Below, piece by piece: positions 42,433 to 52,374 of a stretch of DNA of 64,000 nt; within the stretch, counting starts at the first letter, position 1, and each line of letters begins with the position of its first letter. Source of the stretch: Streptomyces sp. TP-A0356 (GTDB taxonomy: Bacteria > Actinomycetota > Actinomycetes > Streptomycetales > Streptomycetaceae); the NCBI RefSeq assembly GCF_001417775.1, contig NZ_BBZJ01000013.1, forward strand, positions 124,001 through 188,000, written 5' to 3'. The notes beneath the pieces are model-generated. The model saw only the letters and a list, made by a program, of their open reading frames with translations, had not been told where the DNA came from and made no database searches. The position numbers and the translations under genes are program-made.

Positions 42433-43521
42433 ATGGCACCCCGTCCCGGCCGGGGCAGGCCGAGCGTGCACCCGGGCGCCTGGTGGCTGTGGTCCCTCGG
42501 CCTCGCCACCGCCGCCACCCGCACCACCAACCCCCTCCTGCTCGCCCTCCTCGTCGCCGTGTCCGCCTACGTCGTCGCGGCCCGCCGTACCTCGGCGCCC
42601 TGGTCCCGCTCCTACTCCGCCTTCGTCAGGCTCGGCCTCGCCGTCCTCGCCGTCCGTCTCCTCTTCGCCGTGGCCCTGGGCTCGCCCGTCCCCGGCACGC
42701 ACACCGTCCTCACCCTCCCCGAGCTGCCCCTCCCCCACTGGGCGCAGGGCATCCGCGTCGGCGGCCGGGTCACCGCCGAGGGCCTCGTCTTCGCCGTGTA
42801 CGACGGTCTGAAGCTGGCCACGCTGCTCATCTGCGTGGGTGCCGCGAACGCCCTCGCGAATCCCGCCCGGCTCCTCAAGTCCCTCCCCGGCGCCCTGTAC
42901 GAGGCGGGCGTCGCGGTCGTCGTCGCGCTCACGTTCGCCCCGCACCTCATCGCCGACATCCGGCGCCTGCGCGCCGCGCGCCGGCTGCGCGGCCGCCCCG
43001 ACCGGGGTCTGCGCGGTCTGCTCCAGGTCGGACTCCCGGTGCTGGAGGGCGCGTTGGAACGCTCGGTGGCCCTCGCCGCCGCGATGGACGCGCGCGGCTT
43101 CGGCCGCACCGCCGACGTCCCACCCGCCGTCCGGCGCACCACCACCGCCCTCACGCTGGGCGGTCTGCTCGGCGTGTGCGCGGGCACGTACGGACTGCTG
43201 ACCGCGGAAGGCGCCGCCTACGGTCTGCCCCTTCTGCTCGCCGGGCTGACCGCCGCGCTCGCCGGGCTCCTGCTCGGCGGCCGGCGCTCGCCGCGCACCC
43301 GCTACCGCCCGGACGTGTGGGACGCACGGGCATGGCTGGTCGCCGGTTCCGGGATCGCGGCGGCGGCACTGCTGGTCGTCTCCGCCGCCGGTGATCCCGC
43401 CGCGCTGCGCCCCGGTGTCGTACCGCTGACCGCTCCGGAGCTCCCCCTGCTCCCCGCGGGGGCGGTGCTGCTCGGTCTGCTGCCCGCGTTCGTCACCCCC
43501 ACCCCCGAGGAGCCCGCGTGA
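42433..43521 (+). CDS. ecfT: ECF transporter transmembrane subunit EcfT
   Basis: A 362-residue T-component. The N-terminal half has five membrane helices and a coupling segment LRAARRLRGRPDRGLRGLLQ with a basic charge, then AMDARGFG, the Ala-Arg-Gly signature that docks on the ATPases. A further four helices follow (about 220-330). It transmits ATPase motion to the S-component. 2 bases after the SCO2322 gene; stop overlaps the ATPase start. Confidence 0.9.
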   Translation: MAPRPGRGRPSVHPGAWWLWSLGLATAATRTTNPLLLALLVAVSAYVVAARRTSAPWSRSYSAFVRLGLAVLAVRLLFAVALGSPVPGTHTVLTLPELPLPHWAQGIRVGGRVTAEGLVFAVYDGLKLATLLICVGAANALANPARLLKSLPGALYEAGVAVVVALTFAPHLIADIRRLRAARRLRGRPDRGLRGLLQVGLPVLEGALERSVALAAAMDARGFGRTADVPPAVRRTTTALTLGGLLGVCAGTYGLLTAEGAAYGLPLLLAGLTAALAGLLLGGRRSPRTRYRPDVWDARAWLVAGSGIAAAALLVVSAAGDPAALRPGVVPLTAPELPLLPAGAVLLGLLPAFVTPTPEEPA

Positions 43522-45218
43522 TCCGCTTCGAGAACGTCTCGGTGACCTACGACGCGGCGGCCGAACCCGCCGTCGATGGCGTCGACTTCGAGGTGCCCGA
43601 GGGGGAACTGGTGCTGCTGGTCGGCCCGTCCGGGGTCGGCAAGTCGACGGTGCTCGGCGCGGTGAGCGGCCTCGTCCCGCACTTCACGGGCGGCACCCTG
43701 CGCGGCCGTGTCACGGTGGCCGGACGCGACACCCGTACGCACAAGCCGCGCGAACTCGCGGACGTGGTGGGCACGGTGGGGCAGGACCCGCTGTCCCACT
43801 TCGTCACGGACACGGTCGAGGACGAACTCGCCTACGGAATGGAGTCGCTCGGGCTCGCCCCGGACGTCATGCGGCGGCGGGTCGAGGAGACCCTGGACCT
43901 GCTCGGGCTGGCCGGACTGCGGAACCGGCCGATCGCCACGCTCTCCGGCGGGCAGCAGCAGCGTGTCGCGATCGGCTCGGTGCTCACCCCGCACCCGAAG
44001 GTCCTCGTCCTCGACGAGCCGACGTCCGCGCTGGACCCGGCGGCGGCCGAGGAGGTCCTCGCCGTCCTGCAACGGCTCGTCCACGACCTCGGCACGACGG
44101 TCCTGCTGGCCGAACACCGGCTGGAGCGGGTCGTCCAGTACGCCGACCGGGTCGCCCTGCTCCCGGCCCCCGGCGCCCGGCCGATCCTGGGCACCCCGGC
44201 GGAGATGATGGCCGTCTCCCCGGTGTACCCGCCGGTGGTGGCCCTGGGCCGGCTGACCGGCTGGTCGCCGCTCCCCCTGACGATCCGGGACGCCCGCCGC
44301 CGCGCGGCGCCCCTGCGCGAACGCCTCGCGGGCACCGCCGGGGTGGCGGGTCCGACCCCGCGGGGGGAGGCTCCCCCTCCCGGGCCGTCGGCCTCCCGCC
44401 CCGCCGTCCCGGCCCCGCGCCGTTTCCTGCGCCGGCCCAGCGCGCCGGGCGTCCCTTCGTCGCACCCCACGGCGGTCGTCGCGTCCCTCGCCGTGCGCCG
44501 CGGCCGCGTCGAGGCCCTGCGCCACGTCGATCTCACCGTGGCCCCGGGTGAGACCGTCGCGCTCATGGGACGCAACGGCGCCGGCAAGTCCACCCTGCTC
44601 GCAGCGCTCGTCGGGCTCGTCGAACCGGCGCGCGGATCCGTGCGGGTCGGCGGCGCGGTGCCGCACCGCACGGCCCCCCGCGAACTGGTACGTCGGGTGG
44701 GCCTGGTCCCCCAGGAGCCACGGGACCTCTTGTACGCGGAGACGGTGGCCGCCGAGTGCGCGGCGGCGGACCGCGACGCGGGCGCCGCACCCGGCAGCTG
44801 CCGGGCCCTGGTGTCCGAACTGCTGTCGGACGTCCCGGACGACACACACCCGAGGGACCTGTCGGAGGGCCAGCGGCTGGCGCTCGCGCTCGCTGTCGTG
44901 CTCACGGCCAGGCCCCCGCTGCTGCTCCTGGACGAGCCGACGCGCGGTCTGGACTACGCGGCGAAGGCCCGTCTGGTCGCCGTGCTGCGCGGCCTCGCCG
45001 CCGACGGGCACGCCATCGTCCTCGCCACCCATGACGTGGAGCTGGCCGCCGAACTCGCCCACCGGGTCGTCATCCTCGCGGACGGCGAGGTCGTCGCCGA
45101 CGGGCCCACCGCCGAGGTGGTCGTCGCGTCCCCGTCCTTCGCGCCCCAGGTGACGAAGGTCCTGGCCCCACAGCGGTGGCTCACGGTCGGCCAGGTCCGG
45201 GAGGCGCTGTCGTCGTGA
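43518..45218 (+). CDS. ecfA: ECF transporter ATPase, two fused nucleotide-binding domains (EcfA1A2)
   Basis: A 566-residue protein with two ABC ATPase domains in tandem. Domain 1 (about 1-240): GPSGVGKST, LSGGQQQR, VLVLDEPTSAL. Domain 2 (about 320-560): GRNGAGKST, LSEGQRLALA (Gly of the LSGGQ motif replaced by Glu), LLLLDEPTRGL and ATHD. A Pro/Ala-rich linker (270-315) joins them. It energises the cobalamin/cobalt ECF importer. The altered signature of domain 2 is typical of degenerate second sites. GTG start overlaps EcfT by 4 bases. Confidence 0.92.
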   Translation: MIRFENVSVTYDAAAEPAVDGVDFEVPEGELVLLVGPSGVGKSTVLGAVSGLVPHFTGGTLRGRVTVAGRDTRTHKPRELADVVGTVGQDPLSHFVTDTVEDELAYGMESLGLAPDVMRRRVEETLDLLGLAGLRNRPIATLSGGQQQRVAIGSVLTPHPKVLVLDEPTSALDPAAAEEVLAVLQRLVHDLGTTVLLAEHRLERVVQYADRVALLPAPGARPILGTPAEMMAVSPVYPPVVALGRLTGWSPLPLTIRDARRRAAPLRERLAGTAGVAGPTPRGEAPPPGPSASRPAVPAPRRFLRRPSAPGVPSSHPTAVVASLAVRRGRVEALRHVDLTVAPGETVALMGRNGAGKSTLLAALVGLVEPARGSVRVGGAVPHRTAPRELVRRVGLVPQEPRDLLYAETVAAECAAADRDAGAAPGSCRALVSELLSDVPDDTHPRDLSEGQRLALALAVVLTARPPLLLLDEPTRGLDYAAKARLVAVLRGLAADGHAIVLATHDVELAAELAHRVVILADGEVVADGPTAEVVVASPSFAPQVTKVLAPQRWLTVGQVREALSS

Positions 45219-46117
45219 GGCCGCGTCAACCGGCAACACCCCGGCCCTCCCGGCCGCGACCGGTCAGGGCCTCCCAGGCCCGTCCCGTCCGCCTCGGGCC
45301 CCGTTCCCTCGCCGCGCTCGCCCTCGTGAGCGCGGTCGGTGCCGCGGGTTTCACCTGGCCTCTGTTCGCCGATCCCGCCTCGCAGCTCGGCGCGCACGCC
45401 CAGGACGCCCCCTGGCTGTTCGCCGGGCTGCTCGTCCTGCTCGTCGCCGTCGTGACGGCGACGGTCTCCGAGTCGGGGCTCGGCCCGAAGGCCGTGGCCA
45501 TGCTGGGCGTGCTCGCCGCGACCGGCGCCGCCCTGCGGCCGATCGGGGCCGGGACCGCCGGCATCGAGCCGATGTTCTTCCTGATGGTGTTGAGCGGGCG
45601 GGTGCTCGGGCCCGGGTTCGGCTTCGTGCTCGGAGCCGTGACGATGTTCTCGTCCGCGCTGCTGACGGGCGGGGTCGGTCCCTGGCTGCCGTTCCAGATG
45701 CTCGCCATGGGGTGGTTCACGCTGGGGGCGGGGCTGCTGCCGGGTCCGATGGAGGTTCCCCCTGATCGAGCGAAGCCGGGGGCTCGGGGGAGGCCCCGGG
45801 GGCGCGGCGAGGTGGCGATGCTCGCCGGGTACGGGTTCCTGGCCGCGTTCGCGTACGGCACGGTGATGAACCTTGCGGGCTGGCCCTTCATGGGGGCACT
45901 CGCCTCGAACATCGCCTTCGATCCGCACGCCGGGATCGCCACCAATCTCGCTCGCTTCGTCGCGTACTGCCTGGCCACCTCTCTGGGCTGGGACCTGGGC
46001 CGCGCCGTCGTCACGGTTGTGCTGACCTTCCTCATGGGCCCGGCGGTGCTCAGGGCGCTGCGCCGGGCGACCCGGCGGGCCGCCTTCGAGAGCCCGGTCA
46101 CCTTCGACCCGCGTTGA
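45215..46117 (+). CDS. ECF transporter S component
   Basis: A 300-residue membrane protein with about six helices (LAALALVSAVGAAGFTWPLF, WLFAGLLVLLVAVVTATVSE, GFGFVLGAVTMFSSALLTGG, AMLAGYGFLAAFAYGTVMNL). As the substrate-specific component of the ECF operon behind a B12 riboswitch it probably takes up cobalamin or a precursor. GTG 45215 overlaps the ATPase by 4 bases. An insertion of about 15 residues near 180-196 is encoded by a palindromic repeat element (45755-45795). Confidence 0.85.
   Translation: MRPRQPATPRPSRPRPVRASQARPVRLGPRSLAALALVSAVGAAGFTWPLFADPASQLGAHAQDAPWLFAGLLVLLVAVVTATVSESGLGPKAVAMLGVLAATGAALRPIGAGTAGIEPMFFLMVLSGRVLGPGFGFVLGAVTMFSSALLTGGVGPWLPFQMLAMGWFTLGAGLLPGPMEVPPDRAKPGARGRPRGRGEVAMLAGYGFLAAFAYGTVMNLAGWPFMGALASNIAFDPHAGIATNLARFVAYCLATSLGWDLGRAVVTVVLTFLMGPAVLRALRRATRRAAFESPVTFDPR
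45755..45795. repeat. Palindromic Streptomyces repeat inside the S-component gene
   Basis: A dispersed-repeat-like element: TTCCCCCTGATCGAGCGAAG followed by CCGGGGGCTCGGGGGAGGCC can fold into a hairpin (CCCCC.../GGGGG...). It encodes PPDRAKPGARGRPRG in frame, a loop between two membrane helices. This element is a known abundant type in Streptomyces genomes; whether it has moved here recently is inference. Confidence 0.65.
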
Positions 46118-46119
46118 CG

Positions 46120-46268
46120 TGCGGCGCCGGTCACACTTCCGGCTCCGTGCGTGCGGCGCCGGTCACACTTCCGGCCTCCGTGCGTGCGGCGCCGGCCACA
46201 CCTCCGCCCTCCACGTGTGCGGCGCCGGTCACACTCCAAGACCCCCGTGTGCGGCGCAGGTCACACGC
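46120..46268. repeat. Five spaced direct repeats, 31-33 bp period
   Basis: A core of the type GTGCGGCGCCGGTCACAC recurs at 46120, 46151, 46184, 46217 and 46249 (the last ends at about 46268), with spacings of 31, 33, 33 and 32 bases. Each core contains GGCGCC and reads as an imperfect palindrome. No gene or CRISPR-associated function is visible; the array lies between the ECF operon and the transglycosylase. The rest of the gap to 46621 (46269-46621) shows no gene, only AT-richer sequence near 46430-46470. Confidence 0.9.
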
Positions 46269-46621
46269 CGCCATGACACTCCGCACGCCCTCACGGACCG
46301 TCCGTGACGCAAACCGTGAGGAGCCCCACGTGACCACCGTCACCTACGACATACGGCCGTAGATCCAATGGCTGGCATGCACGCGTCGAACAGGCCCCTG
46401 ACCTGGGGATTGAGAGCCAGATCACACAGGGGGTCTTTGCGACAGATGCGACCACAACTAGTAAAAGGGGTCATTGCGGACGAGTCGCCCACCTGGTTCT
46501 CTGGATGACGTCGCCGAGCGCCACGAGCCCACACGGGCCGCGGCGCCGACGCACGCCCCCACCACTCCCACGTGGCTCCGGCATGCCCGCGACGCCCTTG
46601 TCCCCAACGAAAAGGTTCTCT

Positions 46622-47038
46622 GTGTCCGTCTCTTTCATCCGCCGCATCGCTTCCCCGAAGAAGGCCATCGCTACCGCCGCCGTGGCCGCCGCCGCGACCG
46701 GCATGCTCCTGACCTCGGCGCCCGCTCAGGCCGCCACCCCGACTTCGGCGACCAACGCCCAGGCGATCGCGCACCAGATGATTCCTGACGCCACGCAGTT
46801 CGAAGCGTTCAACAAGATCGTCTCCCACGAGAGCGGCTGGAACGTCAGCGCCACCAACGCCTCCTCCGGTGCCTACGGCCTGGTTCAGGCGCTGCCCGGC
46901 TCGAAGATGGCGTCCGCCGGTGCCGACTGGAAGACCAACCCGGCCACCCAGATCAAGTGGGGCCTGGACTACATGAACTCCCGCTACGGCAGCCCCGCCG
47001 GCGCGTGGAACTTCTGGTCCACCCACCACTGGTACTGA
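46622..47038 (+). CDS. Secreted transglycosylase (SLT/Rpf-like lysozyme domain)
   Basis: A 138-residue protein with signal peptide (SFIRRIASPKKAIATAAVAA, cleavage after AQA near 38) and a lytic transglycosylase-like domain: KIVSHESGWNVSATN with the catalytic Glu at about 74, SSGAYGLVQALPGSKM, WGLDYMNSRYGSPAGAWNFW and HHWY. It cleaves peptidoglycan outside the cell and is similar in size to small Rpf/SLT enzymes of Streptomyces. GTG 46622 lies after an AAGG; the frame extends upstream to 46505 without a signal peptide. A strong terminator follows. Confidence 0.85.
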   Translation: MSVSFIRRIASPKKAIATAAVAAAATGMLLTSAPAQAATPTSATNAQAIAHQMIPDATQFEAFNKIVSHESGWNVSATNASSGAYGLVQALPGSKMASAGADWKTNPATQIKWGLDYMNSRYGSPAGAWNFWSTHHWY

Positions 47039-47063
47039 TCGAGCCGATCTCACGCGACTGCGC

Positions 47064-47095
47064 AGGCGGTGGCCCCGAATCCGGGGTCACCGCCT
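47064..47095 (+). terminator. Terminator hairpin after the transglycosylase gene
   Basis: AGGCGGTGGCCCCG and CGGGGTCACCGCCT form a 14-bp stem with one mismatch and an AATC loop, 26 bases after the stop. Confidence 0.85.
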
Positions 47096-47210
47096 TCGGC
47101 GTCTCCGCACCCGGCACGCCGCGCCGGGTGCGGGGCCGCCGTACGGGTCGGCGGCCGCCGTCCGTGGTGGACTTGGGGGCACCGCGCCCGTCCCGCTGAC
47201 CGGAGGCCCC

Positions 47211-47906
47211 ATGACGTCGGAGACGACCGCCGCCGAGCAGCACGACCCCGGCGCGCGCGGGCTGCGCCTGGTGCCCGCGCTCCTGGTGATGACCGTGGTC
47301 AGCGGCCTCATCGACGCGGTGAGCTACCTGGGTCTTGGGCATGTCTTCACGGCCAACATGACCGGGAACGTGGTGGTGCTCGGCTTCGCCGCCGCCGGGG
47401 CTCCGGGCTTCTCCACGCGGCACTCCCTCGTCTCGCTGGGCGCGTTCCTGGCCGGGGCGGTGGCGGGCGGACGCGCGGGGAGGCGGTACGGCGGGGGATC
47501 ACGGCGCGCCTGGGCCCGGATGACCCTCGCGGTGGAGGCCGTGCTCCTGGGCGCGGCCTCGGCGGTCGCCTTCGCCGTGCCGGGCACCACCGGCACGGCC
47601 TACGCGCTGATCACGCTCACGGCCTTCGCGATGGGCGTCCGCAACGCGACGGTACGCAAGCTCGGCGTGACCGACCTGACGACCACGACCGTCCTCACCA
47701 CGACCCTCGCCGGGCTCGCCTCCGACTCACGGATCGCAGGCGGCTCGGGCAAGCGCACCCCGCGCCGCGCGGCCTCCGTACTCGCCCTGCTGGCGGGTGC
47801 CGTGCTCGGCGGCTGGCTGGTGGTCCATCACGGCCTGGCCCTCCCCCTGCTGGTCGCCGCCCTGACGACGGGCGTGCTCGCGGTGACGGCGTCGGGGCGG
47901 GAGTGA
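47211..47906 (+). CDS. YoaK (DUF1275) family membrane protein
   Basis: A 231-residue membrane protein with about six helices: VPALLVMTVVSGLIDAVSYL, GHVFTANMTGNVVVLGFAA and AFAMGVRNATVRKLGVTDLT are the YoaK/DUF1275 motifs. Function is unknown. It starts at ATG 47211 (GGAGG upstream) after the terminator and ends 12 bases before the convergent anti-sigma-like ATPase. Confidence 0.85.
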   Translation: MTSETTAAEQHDPGARGLRLVPALLVMTVVSGLIDAVSYLGLGHVFTANMTGNVVVLGFAAAGAPGFSTRHSLVSLGAFLAGAVAGGRAGRRYGGGSRRAWARMTLAVEAVLLGAASAVAFAVPGTTGTAYALITLTAFAMGVRNATVRKLGVTDLTTTTVLTTTLAGLASDSRIAGGSGKRTPRRAASVLALLAGAVLGGWLVVHHGLALPLLVAALTTGVLAVTASGRE

Positions 47907-47918
47907 ACTTCGCGAAGC

Positions 47919-48338
47919 TCACATGGCCCGGCATTCGAACCACACCGTCTTGCCGCCCGCGGGCCCTGGCTCCACCCCCCACTTGTCGACCACGGCACCG
48001 AGCAGGGCGAGCCCACGGCCGCTCTCGGCATCATCGGCCAACCCCGACGGCACCGAGGGGAGTTGGCGCGATCCGTCGGTCACCTCCACACGGACTCCCG
48101 TCGTCTGCCGCAGCACCAGGAGCGTGCAGCGCCGGTCCGGCACGTGCCGTACGACGTTGGCGATCAACTCGGTCACGCCCAGCTCCGCGGCGTCGGTGAG
48201 ATCGGCCATCTCCCACTCGCGCAGGAAGGAGCGCACGACACGCCGGATGTGCCGCGCCGAGTGGGCGCCGGCGATGAGGACCATTCGGTACTGGGTGGGG
48301 AGGGAGCCCAGGAGGGCCGGGGGAATGTAGTCGTTCAC
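47919..48338 (-). CDS. Anti-sigma-factor-like ATP-binding protein (HATPase_c_2)
   Basis: A 139-residue GHKL ATPase domain of the serine/threonine anti-sigma kinase type: AELGVTELIANVVRHV (N-box), VEVTDGSRQL (G1-like), SGRGLALLGAVVDKWG (G2). Streptomyces has many such orphan proteins, often next to XRE/DUF397 pairs. It might phosphorylate an anti-sigma antagonist, but none is near. It is divergent from the XRE regulator, 90 bases apart. Confidence 0.85.
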   Translation of the reverse strand: MNDYIPPALLGSLPTQYRMVLIAGAHSARHIRRVVRSFLREWEMADLTDAAELGVTELIANVVRHVPDRRCTLLVLRQTTGVRVEVTDGSRQLPSVPSGLADDAESGRGLALLGAVVDKWGVEPGPAGGKTVWFECRAM

Positions 48339-49238
48339 AGTACGAGGGTGACCTGGCGCGACTACTCTGCGCTACAGAACGGATGCAACCGGTGCCACAG
48401 TGGACCGAGTTGCGCGAGAGGGGGCTGTACGTGACGCACATCAACGTCCTCGACCCGGGCGCCTCACCGCTCGACTACTACGGGTTCGAGCTGCGCCGCC
48501 ATCGAGAGGCCGCCGGGCTGACGCAGAAGCAGCTCGGGGACATCGTCAACTACACGGGTTCGCTGGTGGGCCAGATCGAGACGGCGAGGAAGCTGCCGAC
48601 GCCGGAGTTCAGCGAGCGGGTGGATGCGGCGCTGGGGACAGGGGGGTTACTGTCCCGGCTGGTCGCGCTGGTGATGCGAAGTCAGCTTCCGGCGTGGTTC
48701 CAACAGGTGGCGGAGTTGGAGGCGCGGGCCATTGAGATCTGTACCTTCCAGACGCATGTGGTGCACGGCCTCCTCCAGACCGCCGCATACGTACGGGCCG
48801 TTCTCGGCGCCATGGATCAGGCGGGACTCGACGACCGCACCGCCGTACGACTGGCCCGTCAGCGCATCTTCGAGAAGGACGTGCCGCCAGTCTTGTGGGC
48901 GGTCATCAGCGAGTCCGCCCTGCGCCAGGAGATCGGCAGCCGGAAGACGATGCGGGGGCAACTCGCCCGCCTGTTGTCATTCGAGAGCAATCCCTGTATC
49001 AACATCCAGGTATTGCCGTTCTCGGCTGGAGCACACGCAGGCCTCCAAGGCTCGTTCAACCTCTATCGCTTCGTGAACGATCCCTCCATCGTCTACACCG
49101 AGGGGTACGGCAGCGGGCACCCAACGGCGAACCCGGACACCGTCAGGGACTGCTCGCTCCGTTACGATCATCTTCAGGCCGCCGCACTCTCCCTCAGGGA
49201 CTCGGCGGAGCTTATCCGCCGCGTGATGGAGGAGCGCT

Positions 49239-50756
<1,518 letters not shown>

Positions 50757-50930
50757 GTCTGAAGTCTGCTGACACCGCCTCCATGGCCGCAAGGGTCTTG
50801 CAGGCCCCGAAGTGGTGATCTGCACGAATTCCGCACGCAATTGGGGATGCCGCACCCCTTGCCACTTGTAGAACCCGTTACTACCTTCACGGCAATTCCT
50901 GATGGGTCGTCAGAATGCTGGGAGTCGTCC

Positions 50931-52166
50931 ATGCCCTGTCCAGCGCTGCCCGACGGGTTCGACTTCACCGATCCCGATGTGCTGCACCATCGCGTGCCCC
51001 TCCCGGAGTTCGCCGCGCTGCGCCGGGCCGAACCGGTGTGCTGGATCGCCCAGCCGGCCGGCCTCGCCGGCTTCCAGGACGAGGGGTACTGGGCCGTCAC
51101 CCGGCACGCGGACGTCAGGTACGTCTCCACGCACCCGGAGATCTTCTCCTCCTCCCTCAACACCGCGATCATCCGCTTCAACGAGCACATCGAGCGCGAC
51201 GCGATCGACGCCCAGCGGCTGATCATGCTCAACATGGACCCGCCGGAGCACACCCGGGTCCGTCAGATCGTCCAGCGCGGCTTCACCCCGCGCGCCATCC
51301 GGGCCCTGGAGGACAGGCTGCGCGCCCGCGCGCACGCCATCGTCCAGGGCACCCTCGCCCACCCGGGCCCCTTCGACTTCGTCACCCAGGTCGCCTGCGA
51401 ACTGCCTCTCCAGGCCATCGCCGAGCTGATCGGCGTCCCGCAGGAGGACCGGGCCAAGATCTTCGACTGGTCCAACAAGATGATCGCCTACGACGACCCG
51501 GAGTACGCGATCACCGAGGAGGTGGGCGCCGAGTCGGCCACCGAACTCATCGCCTACGCCATGAACATGGCCGCCGACCGCAAGCAGTGCCCGGCCAAGG
51601 ACATCGTCACCACACTGGTGGCCGCCGAGGGCGAGGGCAACCTCGCCTCCGACGAGTTCGGGTTCTTCGTCCTGATGCTGTCCGTCGCCGGCAACGAGAC
51701 GACCCGCAACGCCATCACACACGGCATGCACGCCTTCCTCACCCACCCCGACCAGTGGGACCTCTACAAGCGGGAGCGCCCGGCGACCACGGCGGAGGAG
51801 ATCGTCCGCTGGGCGACCCCGGTGGTCTCCTTCCAGCGCACGGCCACGCAGGACACCGAGCTGGGCGGCAAGCAGATCAGGAAGGGCGACCGGGTCGGCC
51901 TCTTCTACTCCTCCGCCAACCACGACCCCGAGGTCTTCGACGCCCCGGACGTCTTCGACATCACCCGCGACCCCAACCCGCACCTCGGCTTCGGCGGCGG
52001 AGGCCCGCACTACTGCCTCGGCAAGTCCCTGGCCGTGCTGGAGATCGACCTCATCTTCCACGCGATCGCCGACGCCATGCCGGACATCCGGCCGGCCGAC
52101 GACCCGCGCCGCCTGCGCTCCGCCTGGATCAACGGCGTCAAGGAACTCCGGGTCAGCGCCAGGTGA
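50931..52166 (+). CDS. Cytochrome P450, CYP125-like steroid C26-monooxygenase
   Basis: A 411-residue P450. The heme-binding FGGGGPHYCLGKSLAVLE has Cys362; AGNETTRNAI is the I-helix oxygen-activation motif; the EEIVRWATPV region provides the E-x-x-R pair. The N-terminus DGFDFTDPDVLHHRVPLPEF and NMDPPEHTRVRQIVQRGF with IRFNEHIERDAIDAQRLIML follow CYP125. In mycobacteria CYP125 oxidises the cholesterol side-chain terminus, the first step of its degradation. ATG 50931 has GGGAG 7 bases upstream. The ferredoxin at 36830 is a candidate redox partner. Confidence 0.88.
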   Translation: MPCPALPDGFDFTDPDVLHHRVPLPEFAALRRAEPVCWIAQPAGLAGFQDEGYWAVTRHADVRYVSTHPEIFSSSLNTAIIRFNEHIERDAIDAQRLIMLNMDPPEHTRVRQIVQRGFTPRAIRALEDRLRARAHAIVQGTLAHPGPFDFVTQVACELPLQAIAELIGVPQEDRAKIFDWSNKMIAYDDPEYAITEEVGAESATELIAYAMNMAADRKQCPAKDIVTTLVAAEGEGNLASDEFGFFVLMLSVAGNETTRNAITHGMHAFLTHPDQWDLYKRERPATTAEEIVRWATPVVSFQRTATQDTELGGKQIRKGDRVGLFYSSANHDPEVFDAPDVFDITRDPNPHLGFGGGGPHYCLGKSLAVLEIDLIFHAIADAMPDIRPADDPRRLRSAWINGVKELRVSAR

Positions 52167-52207
52167 CAGGCGCGGGCCGTCGGCTTCCCGGCGCCGCCGG
52201 CCCGTCC

Positions 52208-52258
52208 CGTGGGAGGCAGGGGCATCCCCCCTACGCCCCGCCCCTGCCTCCCCCCACG
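52208..52258 (+). terminator. Terminator hairpin after CYP125
   Basis: CGTGGGAGGCAGGGGC (52208-52223) pairs with GCCCCTGCCTCCC plus a CACG end (52240-52258), with a loop of 16 bases. Confidence 0.7.
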
Positions 52259-52374
52259 GCCCGCCCCGGGCGCACGCGTCCCACCGGCGGGTGAACGCTC
52301 TCCTTCCCTTTCGCGTCTTCCAGGGGGCACAGTCGTCCCACACCTCCCGAGACGTCGAACGGAAACGCGCACCC

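Noticed and set aside
46120..46268. CRISPR array
   Set aside because: Repeats are only about 18 bases conserved with short, similar spacers of 13-15 bases, and there are no cas genes. The spacer parts resemble each other, unlike CRISPR spacers.
46340..46621. c-di-AMP (ydaO-type) riboswitch before the transglycosylase
   Set aside because: Some Rpf genes of Streptomyces have one, but I do not find the conserved ydaO core here.
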